NCBI GenBank assembly: GCA_004009845.1
Contig: RMBW01000297.1
Span: 1-14,344 of the forward strand
DNA length: 14,344 nt
Direction of reading: 5' to 3'
Source: Davidsoniella eucalypti
Lineage: Eukaryota > Ascomycota > Sordariomycetes > Microascales > Ceratocystidaceae
Shown: positions 1-8,575 of the stretch, in pieces
How positions within the stretch are numbered: position 1 is the stretch's first letter
Layout: each line of letters starts with the position of its first letter
Translations under genes and position numbers: made by a program
The notes under the pieces: model-generated
What the model was told of the DNA's origin: nothing
The model's input: the letters and a program-made list of their open reading frames with translations, nothing else
The model's database searches: none

Positions 1-8
1 CGTTGAAT

Positions 9-690
9 ATGTTTAGGAAACTTACGGTATTTTCAGCATAACCAGGGAAAGCGTAAAGGCATTTTGGACATCTCTTTGAATTAGCGATAAGGCAGGAGTT
101 GAGATATTGTGCATTCAGGAACCCTGGTATGGCAAAAAGAAGGCAAATGGATTTCCAGGACCACCAAAACTTTCACACCGTCAAACCATCATTATCTTTG
201 CTAACAGAACCAAGAGTCGTGACCTATATCCAAAAGGACATTGACTTCACAATAGAAAAGCCTCTCGACATCGCAAGCAGCGACATTCAATGCATAAGAC
301 TTCATATCGACGCGCAACCAATTATTGGTCAACCTCTACAACCATCCGACCCAGCCCCTTTTACCGCACCCGCTTGTCCAGCAATGGCAGGTTGAAATGG
401 CATCATCGTCGGGGACTTCAACACCCATCATCCATGGTGGTCTGTGAACTGTGAGCAATCGCAGCACAGATGAAGTCGTTGTTGGTTGCAGAGGAACAAT
501 GCTGACTTGGTAGTGGATCCCGAGAATGCTCTGGTCAACAGGGGCACTTTCTTCACCACCAGGTCGCAGAAAACATCAATCATCGATCTTGCCTTCCTCA
601 CTGGCAGATGAAGCAAACGAAAACTAGTTGGACGTGTGAAGGTCTCCACTTCGGATCACCAGTGCATTAAATTGCAGTTCCACGACGCCC
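9..690 (+). pseudogene. LINE ORF2, endonuclease domain (broken)
   Basis: This is the N-terminal apurinic-like endonuclease that nicks target DNA to prime LINE integration. A likely ORF2 start codon is at 9-11; reading across frames, QHNQG appears soon after (the Asn of the family's N-terminal strand). CIQEPW follows, with the catalytic Glu codon at 119-121. GDFNTHHPWW starts at 411 and carries the conserved Asp and Asn. IIDLAFLTG has its Asp codon at 585-587, and SDH is encoded at 651-659. These are the signature blocks of the exonuclease-endonuclease-phosphatase fold. The frame shifts several times between blocks, so no single reading frame covers the domain. The fold assignment rests on motifs I can read; loss of function is inferred from the breaks. 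Confidence 0.82.
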
Positions 691-1150
691 GAAAAAAACG
701 AAAAAGAGAAGGAAAAAACAATATATAACTTGAAAAAACGGACTGGAAACAGTTCAAGAGAAGCCTCCAAAAAAAGGAGGCATTAGTATTAGAAAATCTC
801 AAAAAAAGAGATACTCGACCGGATCTGGCGGCCATTTTGACCGCCGCCATCCAGGATACCTGCGCAGAGGTGATGCCGAAGGCTCGCATCTGCCCCGGAG
901 TAAACCTTGGTGGAACGACGAACTCAAGCTATTGAGGAAGTCGTTTCTCAGGCCGAACGACATTGGAAGAAGGATAAGATCTGTCTGACGGAGTACAAAG
1001 AAAAACGAAACAGGTATTTCCATGCCATTATCAAAACCAAAGCTAACTATTTCAATTCTTTCTTAGAACAAGCAACCGGCGACGAAGTCTTCACTGCTAT
1101 GAGATACACGAAACCCACAACCGACTCGTATATACAACCACTCGAGGAAA
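691..1150 (+). pseudogene. LINE ORF2, linker between endonuclease and RT (broken)
   Basis: Lysine-rich coding remnant joining the endonuclease to the reverse transcriptase. It begins with an A-rich tract (roughly 690-810) that yields Lys/Arg-rich peptide, followed by text such as PDLAAILTAAIQDTCAEV, typical of the helical linker ahead of the RT in fungal LINEs. Nearly the same sequence recurs inverted at about 4790-5260. Several stops and indels break it. No catalytic motif is expected here. Confidence 0.6.
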
Positions 1151-1984
1151 ATGGTGTCAAGGCGGATCTTCGACGACAAAGCTAAGATGCTACTGAATCT
1201 TGTGGGCGGCGAAAAAGGTGAGTCCCTTGAGGACGAAGACACTCTACCCATCCCACATCACGAGAACTCGAAATGGCCTTGGCCTAACATCTCTACCATT
1301 GAGATTGAAAGAGCTATCATGACCTCAAACCCTAAGAAGTCTGCTGGACCAGATGGGATTAATTTCCAAATGATCCAAAATGCTTATAGGGCTATCCCCG
1401 AGGTCTTCCACTATGTCTACACGGAGCTATTCACTAAAGGACAGTGTCCTACGGTGTGGCGCCAAGGGCATTGGAGTGATATTGAAAAAACCCAACAAGC
1501 CAGACTATTCCCGTATCAAGGCATATCGGATTATCACGCTGCGAACTGCTTAGGTAAAGTATTGGAACGAATTTTTGCACAGAGACTTGGTTTCTTGGCT
1601 GCAACAAAGGACGACCTGCTTCACCCAACGCAGTTTGGCGGACGGAAACAACGATCGACGATCGATGCAGCAATGGTTCTCATGGACCAAGTCAAGTCAT
1701 GGAAAGAACAGGGCCTGAAATCGAGTATTGCACTACTTGATATCAAAGGCGCTTTCGACCATGTTAACAGGGATACCCTACTTGTGGCACTGCAGAGATC
1801 TAGGTCTTCCGAATAACTGCACCCAATGGATTGCAGCCTTTCTTCAAAAGAGGAAGTCCAGATATGCTTTGATGCAAACGAACAAACTTCTACACTATTG
1901 ACCAGGGCATACCGCAAGGCAGCCCAATCTCCCCCATTCTGTTCTTGATTTATTCGAGACTTATACACATCAACATCCCCAATC
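1151..1984 (+). pseudogene. LINE ORF2, reverse transcriptase, N-terminal half
   Basis: Fingers and first palm motif of a non-LTR reverse transcriptase. The longest open stretch (1151-1816) includes KSAGPDGINFQMIQ from about 1336, the conserved 'aGpDgi' block, then HPTQFGGRKQRSTIDAA and LDIKGAFDHVN (about 1735-1770), which carries the first catalytic Asp. Within that stretch PTVWRQ is followed by out-of-frame text; the expected continuation (IGVILKK) lies in another frame, so compensating indels are present. After 1816 the similarity goes on in other frames (LGLPNNCTQWIAAFLQKRKS). The domain is interrupted at 1984 by a truncated LINE and resumes at 2445. Confidence 0.85.
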
Positions 1985-2444
1985 ACCTGCCGTACCTAAA
2001 GACCATAGGCAAGGTATCGAATAGCATGTGTCGTCATTGTCAGCTGGACATTGAAACTATTCAGCACTTGTGTTGGACTGTGATATGTGGCTTGAGCAAA
2101 GACAAGAGTTGAAGACGTCTGCGATGGTGAGATAAAGATGGAAGACTATTAGTAAGGCGAAGCACCAGCAAGCCTTGCTAGTATTTCTGAAAAAAACAGG
2201 ATAGGGGGGAGAAACTGGGGAAGAGTTGAGGAAGTGACCAACGATGGTGTGCCGGTGAGGTGAACCAGTCGCACTTCGTGATGATTTGTGGTGTGTTGAT
2301 TTCTTTGTGTTTTCCTTATTTTTTTATGTTTTGTGTTATGTTTTCTACTTGTTCTGTTATTTTTTATTTTTATTTGCTTTATTTACATCTTCATAGCTCT
2401 TTAGCTCCATAAGATTAATGAATAAAAAAAAATAAAAAAATAAA
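1985..2444 (+). mobile_element. Nested 5'-truncated LINE copy in the RT domain
   Basis: This 460-bp stretch repeats the 3' end of the host LINE (3931-4415): the Cys/His finger end of ORF2, the T-rich 3' UTR and an A-rich tail with interspersed T (about 2421-2444). It differs by scattered substitutions and single-base losses. It is flanked by a 13-bp direct repeat, AACATCCCCAATC, at 1972-1984 and 2445-2457; the first two A could also belong to the tail. Removing it with one repeat joins the RT sequence smoothly. A 5' truncation, A-rich tail and target duplication are the marks of LINE retrotransposition, as opposed to segmental duplication. Confidence 0.88.
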
Positions 2445-3366
2445 AACATCCCCAATCCATCCCAGTTCATGGCATTCAGCTCCATACATTGATGATATCT
2501 GATTACGGTAGCTTCCAAAAGCTTTGCAAGAAATTGCAGAGCTCTAGAGGCCATCGTTGAAGATCTCACCAGGCAAGCCGCGATAGTTCCGTCGAGTTTG
2601 AGAGCTCCAAGACTGAGCTTCTGCATTTAACAAGGAGTAAAGCAGTAAGCAATGAACATATAGACGTCCTAGGGACGACAATACAACCATCAGAGAAGAT
2701 CAAGTGGCTAGGAATCTGGCTAGACTGTCAGCTGAATTTCAGCGAGCATGTCCAAGACAGAACCCTAAAGCAACCAGAACCCTAATGGGAATTCAACGGA
2801 TTTCGCGAAGTATAGGCTAAGTGCGAAAGCAACTAGACAGTTATACCAAGCGGTGATTCGTCCTATCATGGAGTACGGTTCGATCCTCTGGTGGACAAAA
2901 ATGAAGCCCATTTCCCTCAGAAAACACCTTGAAAAAGTACAAAAGTTTGGCGATTTCCATGATGCTTGGCACCTACAAGCAGGCTCCGAAAAGGGCTTGT
3001 GAAATAGAGGCTGGCATTAAACCAGTTGAGATCAACTTGGAATGGAATAACCTCAAGTACGGAACAAGACTTCTACAATTCCCTAAACACCACCCATACG
3101 TCATTGCGCCCAACCCACAAGGACCATCTGAACTCGGAGTCTGACTTTGAGTCTCTTGGTATCTTGGGTCCCTACAAATTGAAGCGAGAGTCACAAGTGC
3201 AAGCAATTGCCGTGGACATCAAGTACCTGATACCTTTCAAGGCACTTCAGCGAGCTAAAATTGTATGGGAGGCACCATGGGCCAAGCGTACCCCAATCAC
3301 AACACATATCCTAAAGGTAAAAAAGAAGAAGCAAAGAAATCCACCTGGCAACCCTAGCAACCCTGG
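2445..3366 (+). pseudogene. LINE ORF2, RT catalytic C-terminal half and thumb
   Basis: The rest of the reverse transcriptase after the nested insertion. YIDD is encoded at 2485-2496, and its two Asp residues are the metal-binding pair of the RT palm; a stop follows two codons later in that frame. Further on come KWLGIWLD (from about 2702) and, in another frame, VIRPIMEYGSILWW (about 2850-2895). Both blocks recur in the thumb region of LINE reverse transcriptases. Open stretches at 2929-3144 and 3026-3574 cover the connection to RNase H. Frames alternate repeatedly, so the segment is inactive as written. Confidence 0.8.
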
Positions 3367-3795
3367 TTGGGCGAAGCCTATTGTTTGTACACTGACGGGT
3401 CTATGGAGGGTGACAAATCCTCCTATGCCTTTGTCGATATGGACAATAAAACGGTGCGGTTTCAAGAGGCAAATGCCTTGGGTCCTTACACTGAGGTTGC
3501 AGACTGCGAAAGCTATGCGATCTACAGAGCCCTTTGCTACGTTCGAAAACTGCCACTACGGAAACGAATCCTGATCTTTGTCGATAGCCAAGCTGCCATC
3601 CAAAGAGTACGGAAGCCTGGTATATTCACGAACCTCATAGAGAAGCTAAACCTTCAGGACCTCGACACCAGTATAGAAATACACTGGTGCCCTGGACATG
3701 TAGGAATAGAAGGAAATGAGATAGTGGATAAGCTTGCAAAGGAGGCTCTTGAAAAAAGAGTATGCACCTCTATCGCAACCTCTGGGACACACTAA
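3367..3795 (+). pseudogene. LINE ORF2, RNase H domain
   Basis: A 142-residue open frame spanning an essentially complete ribonuclease H, which degrades the RNA strand of the RNA:DNA hybrid. Visible active-site blocks are YTDGS (first Asp, near residue 9), DCESYAIY (Glu), FVDSQAAI (second Asp) and HWCPGHVGIEGNEIVDKLA (His and last Asp). This is the best-preserved part of the element. Just after the last block the frame is lost: the expected sequence continues in the frame of the next feature, from about 3762. RNase H places the element among I/Tad-type LINEs and argues against LINEs that lack this domain. Confidence 0.88.
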
Positions 3796-4103
3796 TCAAC
3801 CGCGATATCGACAAACTTGGGAATCACTATCGGTCTCTTGGTAAGACAGGAGTGAGTGATCTGAAACCAATAGAGGGCGAGAAGAGGCTGACAACAGCCT
3901 ACTATCAACTTCTAACGGGGAAGGGCGCTTACCTGCCGTATCTAAAGACCATAGGCAAGGTATCGAGTAGCATGTGTCGTCATTGTCAGCTGGACATTGA
4001 AACTATTCAGCACTTGGTGTTGGACTGTGATATGTGGCTTGAGCAAAGACAAGAGTTGAAAGACGTCTGCGATGGTGAGATAAAGATGGAAGATCTACAG
4101 TAA
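3762..4103 (+). pseudogene. LINE ORF2, C-terminal Cys/His finger
   Basis: The C-terminal tail of ORF2 in a frame shifted from the RNase H. It contains CRHCQLDIETIQHLVLDC, a Cys-x2-Cys, His, Cys arrangement like the terminal zinc knuckle of Tad/I-clade LINE proteins, thought to bind nucleic acid. The frame ends at a stop at 4101-4103, which looks like the natural end of ORF2 because a non-coding T-rich UTR follows. The same segment is present in the nested copy, where a lost base in CACTTGGTGTTGG shifts the frame inside the finger. Confidence 0.8.
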
Positions 4104-4415
4104 GGCGAAGCACCAGCAAGCCTTGCTAGTATTTCTGAAAAAACAGGAATAGGGGGAAGAAACTGGGAAGAGTGGAGGAAGTGACCAACGATGGTGTTGC
4201 CGGTGAGGGTGAACCAGTCGCACTTCGTGATGATTCGTGGTGTTGTTATTTCTTTGTGTTTTTCCTTATGTTTTTTTTATGTTTTGTGTTATGTTTCTAC
4301 TTGTTTTATGTTATGTTTTTATTGTTTTTATTGTTTTATTTGCTGTTTCTTTTACATCTTCATAGCTCTTTAGCTCCATAAGATTAATGAATTAAAAAAA
4401 AAAAAAAAAAAAAAA
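4104..4415 (+). other. LINE 3' UTR and poly(A) tail
   Basis: Non-coding end of the plus-strand LINE. A very T-rich stretch (about 4245-4355) precedes CTCCATAAGATTAATGAATT and an uninterrupted A tract of about 22 bases (about 4394-4415). The nested copy carries the same UTR (2104-2444) with an A-rich tail broken by T. The A tract abuts minus-strand LINE sequence directly, which fixes the 3' insertion boundary. Confidence 0.85.
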
Positions 4416-5285
4416 TCCGACATGCCTTGATACGGGATAGTCTGGCTTGTTGGGTTTTTTTCAATATCACTCCAATGCCCTGGCGCCACACCGTAGGAAC
4501 TGTCCTTAGTGAATAGCTCCGTGTAGACATAGTGGAAACCTCGGGGATAGCCCTATAAGCATTTTGGATCATTTGGAAATTAATCCCATCTGGTCCAGCA
4601 GACTTCTTAGTTTGAGGTCATGATAGCTCTTTCAATCTCAATGGTAGAGATGTTAGGCCAAGGCCATTTCGAGTTCTCGTGATGTGGGATTGGTAGAGTG
4701 TTTCGTCTCAAGGACTCACCTTTTTCGCCGCCCACAAGATTCAGTAGCATCTTAGCTTTGTCGTGGAAAGACTCCGCCTTGACACCATTTTCCTCGAGTG
4801 GTTGTAATACGAGTCGGTTGTGGGTTTCGTGTATCTCATAGCAGTGAAGACTTCGTCGCGGTTGCTTGTTCTAAGAAAAGAATGAAATAGTTAGCTTTGG
4901 TTTTGATAATGGCATGGAAATACCTGTTTCGTTTTTCTTTGTACTCCGTCAGACAGATTTATCCTTCTTCCATTGTCGTTCGGCCTGAGAAACGACTTCC
5001 TCAATAGCTGAGTTCGTCGTTCCACCAAGGCTTACTCCGGGGGCAGATGCGAGCTTCGGCATCACCTCTGCGCAGGTATCCTGGATGGCGGCGGTCAAAA
5101 TGGCCGCCAGATCCGGTCGAGTATCTCTTTTTTTGAGATTTTCTAATACTACTGCTCCTTTTTTTTGGAGGCTCTCTCTGAATGTTTCCAGTCCGTTTTT
5201 TCAAGTTATATATTATTTTTTCCTCTCCTTTTCGTTTTTCGGGCGTCGTGGAACTGCACTTAATGCACTGGTGATCCGAACCATG
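4416..5285 (-). pseudogene. Minus-strand LINE ORF2: linker and start of RT
   Basis: Reverse complement of about 650-1530. It encodes the SDH block of the endonuclease (next to the solo LTR), the Lys-rich linker (PDLAAILTAAIQDTCAEV is readable), KSAGPDGINFQMIQNAY and PTVWRQGIGVILKK before the break at 4416. In this copy PTVWRQGIGVILKK is continuous in one frame, where the plus copy is shifted, so the two copies carry independent lesions. Two bases are missing in the stretch corresponding to 1331-1334, along with several other small losses. Confidence 0.78.
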
Positions 5286-5290
5286 GAGAC
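5286..5290. repeat. Target site duplication of the solo LTR, left copy (GAGAC)
   Basis: GAGAC immediately before the TG of the solo LTR; the same five bases follow its terminal CA at 5465-5469. The uninterrupted plus-strand LINE has the matching site once, on the complementary strand, around 640-650. Confidence 0.85.
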
Positions 5291-5464
5291 TGTCACGGGC
5301 TAAGGCCCAGTTGGTATTTGTCTAGGTATTACCTAGTCAGATAAACGGTTATAAATAGGGACCTATTCCCGCCGTTTCCAACAGATATTAGCCTTTCTCC
5401 TTCATCGGTATCAATCGAAGTCCTTTCTACTAGATTGCTTGCCACTGCTCACCTAGTTCGTGCA
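5291..5464 (+). mobile_element. Solo LTR (174 bp), Tf1/sushi-type family
   Basis: Sequence absent from the equivalent place in the plus-strand LINE copy. It begins TGT, ends TGCA and is flanked by GAGAC on both sides, the 5-bp duplication expected for Ty3/gypsy integration. The plus orientation is set by TATAAATA (5350-5357), a CT-rich tract and ATCGGTATCAA (5404-5414), an arrangement shared with the full-length element's LTR. Other shared words are CTAAGGCCCA near the start and TAAATAGGGACC. The two LTRs are otherwise clearly diverged, so this is a sister family. It probably remains from LTR-LTR recombination that removed the internal region. Confidence 0.87.
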
Positions 5465-5469
5465 GAGAC
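5465..5469. repeat. Target site duplication of the solo LTR, right copy (GAGAC)
   Basis: GAGAC directly after the terminal CA of the solo LTR, identical to 5286-5290. The LINE endonuclease sequence resumes at 5470. Confidence 0.85.
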
Positions 5470-6082
5470 TTCACACGTCAACTATTTCGTTTGCTTCACT
5501 GCCCAGTGAGGAAGGCGGATCGATGATTGATTTTCTGCGACTGGTGGTGAAGAAAGTGCCCTGTTGACCAGAGCATTCTCGGGATCCACTACCAAGTCAG
5601 CATTGTTCTCGCACCAACCACGACTTCATCTGCATGCTGCGATTGCTCACAGTTCACAGACCACCTGGATGATGGGGTTGAAGTCCCCGACGATGATGCC
5701 ATTCCCAACCTGCCATTGCTGGACAAGCGGGTGCGGTAAAAGGGGCTGGGTCGGATGGTTGTAGAGGTTGACCAATAATGGTTGCGCTCGATATGAAGTC
5801 TTATGCATTGAATGTCCTGCTTGCGATGTCGGAGGCTTTTCTATTGTGAATCAATGTCCTTTTGGATATAGGTCACGACTCTTGGTCTTGTTAGCAAAGA
5901 TAATGAGTTTGACGTGTGAAAGTTTTGGTGGTCCTGGAAAATCCATTTGCCTTCTTTTTGCCATAACCGGTCCTGAATGCACAATATCTCAACTCTCTGC
6001 CTTATCGCTAATTCAAAGAGATGGTCAAAATGCCTTTACGCTTCCCTGGTTATGCTGAATATACCGTAAGTTTCCTAAACAT
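5470..6082 (-). pseudogene. Minus-strand LINE ORF2: endonuclease domain, N-terminal part
   Basis: Reverse complement of about 9-640. A probable ORF2 start codon reads from 6082 (complement of CAT at 6080-6082). Soon after, in a shifted frame, comes LRYIQHNQG, the start of the AP-endonuclease fold, then HLFELAIRQ. The CIQEPW block is damaged here: bases corresponding to GAACCCTGG read GACCGGTT. GDFN-like text and the Asp-containing block before the solo LTR remain recognisable. The domain continues beyond the solo LTR at 5285 and below. Confidence 0.75.
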
Positions 6083-6404
6083 ATTCACGATGTTACATGC
6101 TTCGCGGCGAAGTGGAACTGGCTGAGTCAGGCAGTGCTTCGCTTCTTGTTGGGTTCGTATACAGTGAATACGACGGATACGCACTGTTGGTCCTTCTTTG
6201 GTTTGCCCAAGGACTCGGGTCAACTTCAGCGGCTTGATCCATTGCTTGTAGGCAAACTCCTTCGCGAAGTTCGCGAATTCGGACTTGGGACGCCGTGCAT
6301 GACCAGCCGTTGCCATCTTCCGGTTCCACCAGTCCTTCCAGCCGAGGGGGCGCAGTTTTTGCAAGCCACGTGGTCTTGTTGAGAGCAGGTGCGCTTGGCT
6401 GTCC
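6083..6404 (-). pseudogene. LINE ORF1, C-terminal part (minus-strand copy)
   Basis: Tail of the gag-like ORF1 protein, an RNA-binding chaperone in other LINEs. Readable across three frames are LNKTTWLAKTAPPRLE, GRWQRLVMHGVPS and TRVLGQTKEGPTVRI followed by IRTQQEAKHCL. This matches in outline the conserved order in fungal Tad-type ORF1 proteins (TWA..A.PPR, then WQRLVxHGVPT, then a basic block). No CCHC knuckles are seen before ORF2 starts at about 6082, though most Tad ORF1 proteins end in them, so a deletion or a variant ORF1 is possible. The rest of ORF1 lies beyond the LTR element, from 12880. Confidence 0.6.
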
Positions 6405-6583
6405 TGAGACGATATACGAGGATTTGCGAGGAAAAATGGTCGTAAAGATGAATTGAATTGAGACCGATGAGGGAGAAAGAGAAACTAAGACTAAACTACG
6501 AGGGAATCGGTCCCTATTTATGTCAAAGTCAAGTAGGGCCAAGGCATGACTTGGCCAATACTGATGGGCCTTAGACCCTTACA
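6405..6583 (-). repeat. 3' LTR of the Ty3/gypsy element (179 bp)
   Basis: Same sequence as 12701-12879; TG...CA termini in both directions. In sense orientation it holds a TATA-like ATAAATA (6515-6521), a CT-rich stretch and the inferred RNA start/self-primer sequence (6458-6468). In this LTR the region would serve polyadenylation in addition to its promoter copy. Confidence 0.95.
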
Positions 6584-6587
6584 ATAG

Positions 6588-6597
6588 TCTCCCCCCC
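6588..6597 (-). other. Polypurine tract for plus-strand DNA priming
   Basis: In sense orientation GGGGGGGAGA lies four bases (CTAT) upstream of the 3' LTR. A purine run at this place is the RNase H-resistant primer for second-strand synthesis in LTR retroelements. The call is based on position and composition. Confidence 0.8.
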
Positions 6598-6870
6598 ACC
6601 GGCAGAAAAAATTTACTAATTTTACAACAAAAACCCATAAAAACTCCTTCAAACAACTAATGCAGTATGACAAATAACAGAAAACAAGATGAGCCATGGT
6701 AACAATCCAATAAAACAAAAATAACACTTTCCAAACAGGGTAAAGATACCGGAAGCGGTAGGCGCCAGGGGGCGCAAGCGGTCGTCGTGGCGCAGTGGTC
6801 TGCGGCATAGCCTCCAGCGGGGAGGATTGCGTGAGTCGAGGGTCACGCCATAGCCCTTGTCGGATTTGCT
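6598..6870 (-). other. 3' untranslated internal region of the LTR element
   Basis: Bases between the pol stop and the polypurine tract. Open frames here are not related to known pol domains. A/T-rich near the PPT and GC-rich toward pol. I see no extra gene such as env. Confidence 0.6.
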
Positions 6871-8190
6871 CTACGACAATAACCAGGCAGAGTACAGAGA
6901 CTGGACAGTGACATCCCAGTTCTTCTTGGTTTTCTCCGTGAAGATGCGCCAGGCAACAGTGTCTTCCACATGTTCCAGGGGTTCCCACGTCGCATCTTGG
7001 TAGCCTAGCCATTTGACGAGGGCTTGCTTGTGACCTCGGGAAGTGCGCTGTTTCAATATTGCCTCCACCCTGTACTCACCAGCCTCCAATGAGGGGTCCT
7101 CAAGCGCTTCCCTAGCCGTGATTGCGACAGGCTCATCGTCCTGAATCTCCTGAGATGGCAAGGGGTTGTTTGGGGCGCGTCGGATGAGGCTTACATGAAA
7201 GACTGGGTGAATATCCGAGGGTACGTTCAGGCGAACGTTATGGCTGCCTACAACTTCCAGGACAGTGTACCGTCTAGCTAGCCAGTCTAGCTTCTTTGAA
7301 GGCCTTTCCGTAGTCAGGTGCTTCGTGTTTAGGTAAACTAGGTCTCCTACTTTGAAACTTTCAGAGGGCTGGCGAAGACGGTTAGCACTGTTCTCCTGGT
7401 GTTCTTGGGCGGCCGCCATGGCGACAATAGCGAACTGGGTAGCGTCACTTAGCTTTGCTAACCAATCCTGGGCCCCGCGCACTGGGGACTTATTCGAGGC
7501 TGGGGGCCCTTGTACAGATGGTTCGATAATGTCGACGTTAAAACCGTGGGTTATGAAGAAAGGAGAGAGGCCTGTAGCGGAAGAGATCCTGTTGTTTAGG
7601 GCGAGTTGCGCTTGGGGCAGCAGGGAGGCCCAGTCGTCCTGGGCGAAGGAACAGAAATTGCGCAGGTATGTCTCAATCTCCTGATTACTGCGTTCTTGGC
7701 TGCCATCCGTCTGAGGATGGAACGCTGTGGACAGGCGACGCTGAATGCCGAATCGGCGACATACTTCTCCCCAGAATAATTGAGCAAATTGAGGCCCTCT
7801 GTCGGAGACGATTGCTTGAGGAAAACCGTGGTGCGAGAAAACATGGATTAGCAAGGCTTCAGCGGTGGCTTGTGCGGTTGTAGACGACATGGGGATCAGG
7901 ATCTGGGACTTAGACAGGCGGTCGGTGACACCCAGAATAGAAGTATAGCCCGAAGAGGTAGGTAGTGGGCCAATAAAGTCCATTGCTAGTTCAGCCCAGG
8001 GTCTAGACGGTACTGGCAGAGGTTTCAATAGACCGCGCTTCTGCTCTCGCCAGATTTTGCTCTTGCCGCAAGAGGAGCAGTTGGACACGAATTGTCGGAC
8101 GTCGTTAGTCAGGCCAGGCCAGGCATACTCGCGCGATACAAGATCACGAGTGATTGCTCTTCCTGGGTGTCCGGCCAGAGTAGAGTCGTG
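6871..8190 (-). pseudogene. pol: integrase with chromodomain
   Basis: The integrase inserts the DNA copy into chromosomes. The sense-strand reading is open from about 8190 to the stop at 6871-6873. It starts in the zinc-binding region (AGHPGR, then SNCSSC, the His and Cys pairs) and continues into the catalytic core: MDFIGPLP (Asp), SDRGPQF (Asp) and QERSNQEIE (Glu), the D,D,E triad. After the core, LARRYTVLEVVGSHNVRL followed by HPVFHVSLI is the GPY/F-type module. The C-terminus (YRVEAIL, ALVKWLGY, TWEPLEHV) is a chromodomain, which in related elements directs integration to modified histones. This is the longest intact reading in pol (over 430 codons). No methionine is expected here because it is an internal part of a polyprotein. 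Confidence 0.92.
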
Positions 8191-8575
8191 AGTCTTGCTG
8201 GATGATTTTGGTTCTCAGGGGTTCGTAATATGGGACCCAAAGTCTATCACGCCAGCGCAGCAGTCCGTCTTGGTCAACCTTACACTCGCTCATCTGCCAT
8301 TGCAGACCCCAGTCGGCGGGGAACGAGCGAGCTTCATCTCGTACTAATTTACGAGCCAGCCACCAGCGGTTATTATTGGCAAGGGCTTGGTTCCATAGGT
8401 CAGTCATCTCGGGGTCAGCGAAAGGGGATGGTACTACTTCTCTAGTTGCGTTATCGTCAGTCGGCGCATCCTTGTCTGGCTCCTGAGCCCAAACTGCGCC
8501 GATTACTACCAGGTCATTGCTCGACTCACTCTTCTCGAGGAGTTGGTGCACACGACTAGCCAGCCTATCGTCCTT
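8190..8575 (-). pseudogene. pol: RNase H-integrase linker and N-terminal integrase
   Basis: Middle section of pol in a third frame (overlapping open stretch 8144-8767). It reads RLASRVHQLLE, then a long tether with MTDLWNQALANNNRW and LRWRDRLWVPYYEPLRTKII, the conserved lead-in to the integrase zinc finger. The finger's first His (THDSTLAGHPG) is already in the next frame, so a one-base change lies near 8186-8200. At the other side, an A run near 8570-8577 marks the shift from the RNase H frame. Neither break is accompanied by substitutional decay. Confidence 0.82.

Larger units (their letters stand above)
1..4415 (+). mobile_element. Tad/I-like LINE, plus-strand copy, cut by the window start
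   Basis: A non-LTR retrotransposon that moves by target-primed reverse transcription. Domains appear in the expected order: AP-type endonuclease, reverse transcriptase with a YIDD motif, RNase H, a terminal Cys/His finger, a T-rich 3' UTR and a poly(A) tail. The first bases match the probable ORF2 start of the inverted copy at 6082, so ORF1 would lie outside the window. ORF2 is broken by many 1-2 base indels and a few stops, and by the nested insertion at 1985-2444, so this copy is not functional as written. RNase H plus a C-terminal CCHC-like finger fits fungal Tad or related I-group LINEs. The exact clade is my inference. Confidence 0.88.
4416..6404 (-). mobile_element. Minus-strand LINE copy, 3' part, split by a solo LTR
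   Basis: A second copy of the same LINE in opposite orientation. Bases 4416-6089, less the solo LTR, mirror 1-1530 at high identity with frequent small indels. The copy stops abruptly at 4416, in the RT, where the poly(A) of the plus-strand LINE begins. The simplest reading is that the plus-strand LINE inserted into this copy, whose 3' remainder would lie left of the window. Upstream (toward 6404) it extends into ORF1, is cut at 6404/6405 by the LTR retrotransposon and resumes at 12880. Confidence 0.85.

Noticed and set aside
4172..4381. Open frames giving a very hydrophobic Phe/Leu-rich 'membrane protein'
   Set aside because: They are translations of the T-rich LINE 3' UTR, repeated in the nested copy without a conserved frame.
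1..6089. RIP (repeat-induced point mutation) between the LINE copies
   Set aside because: Differences I compared are mostly small indels and mixed substitutions, without an evident C-to-T / G-to-A excess. A full alignment with dinucleotide indices would settle it.
6093..6542. 149-residue minus-strand open frame crossing the 3' LTR boundary
   Set aside because: It starts inside the LTR and runs into LINE ORF1; it is a chance fusion frame, and only its LINE part is meaningful.
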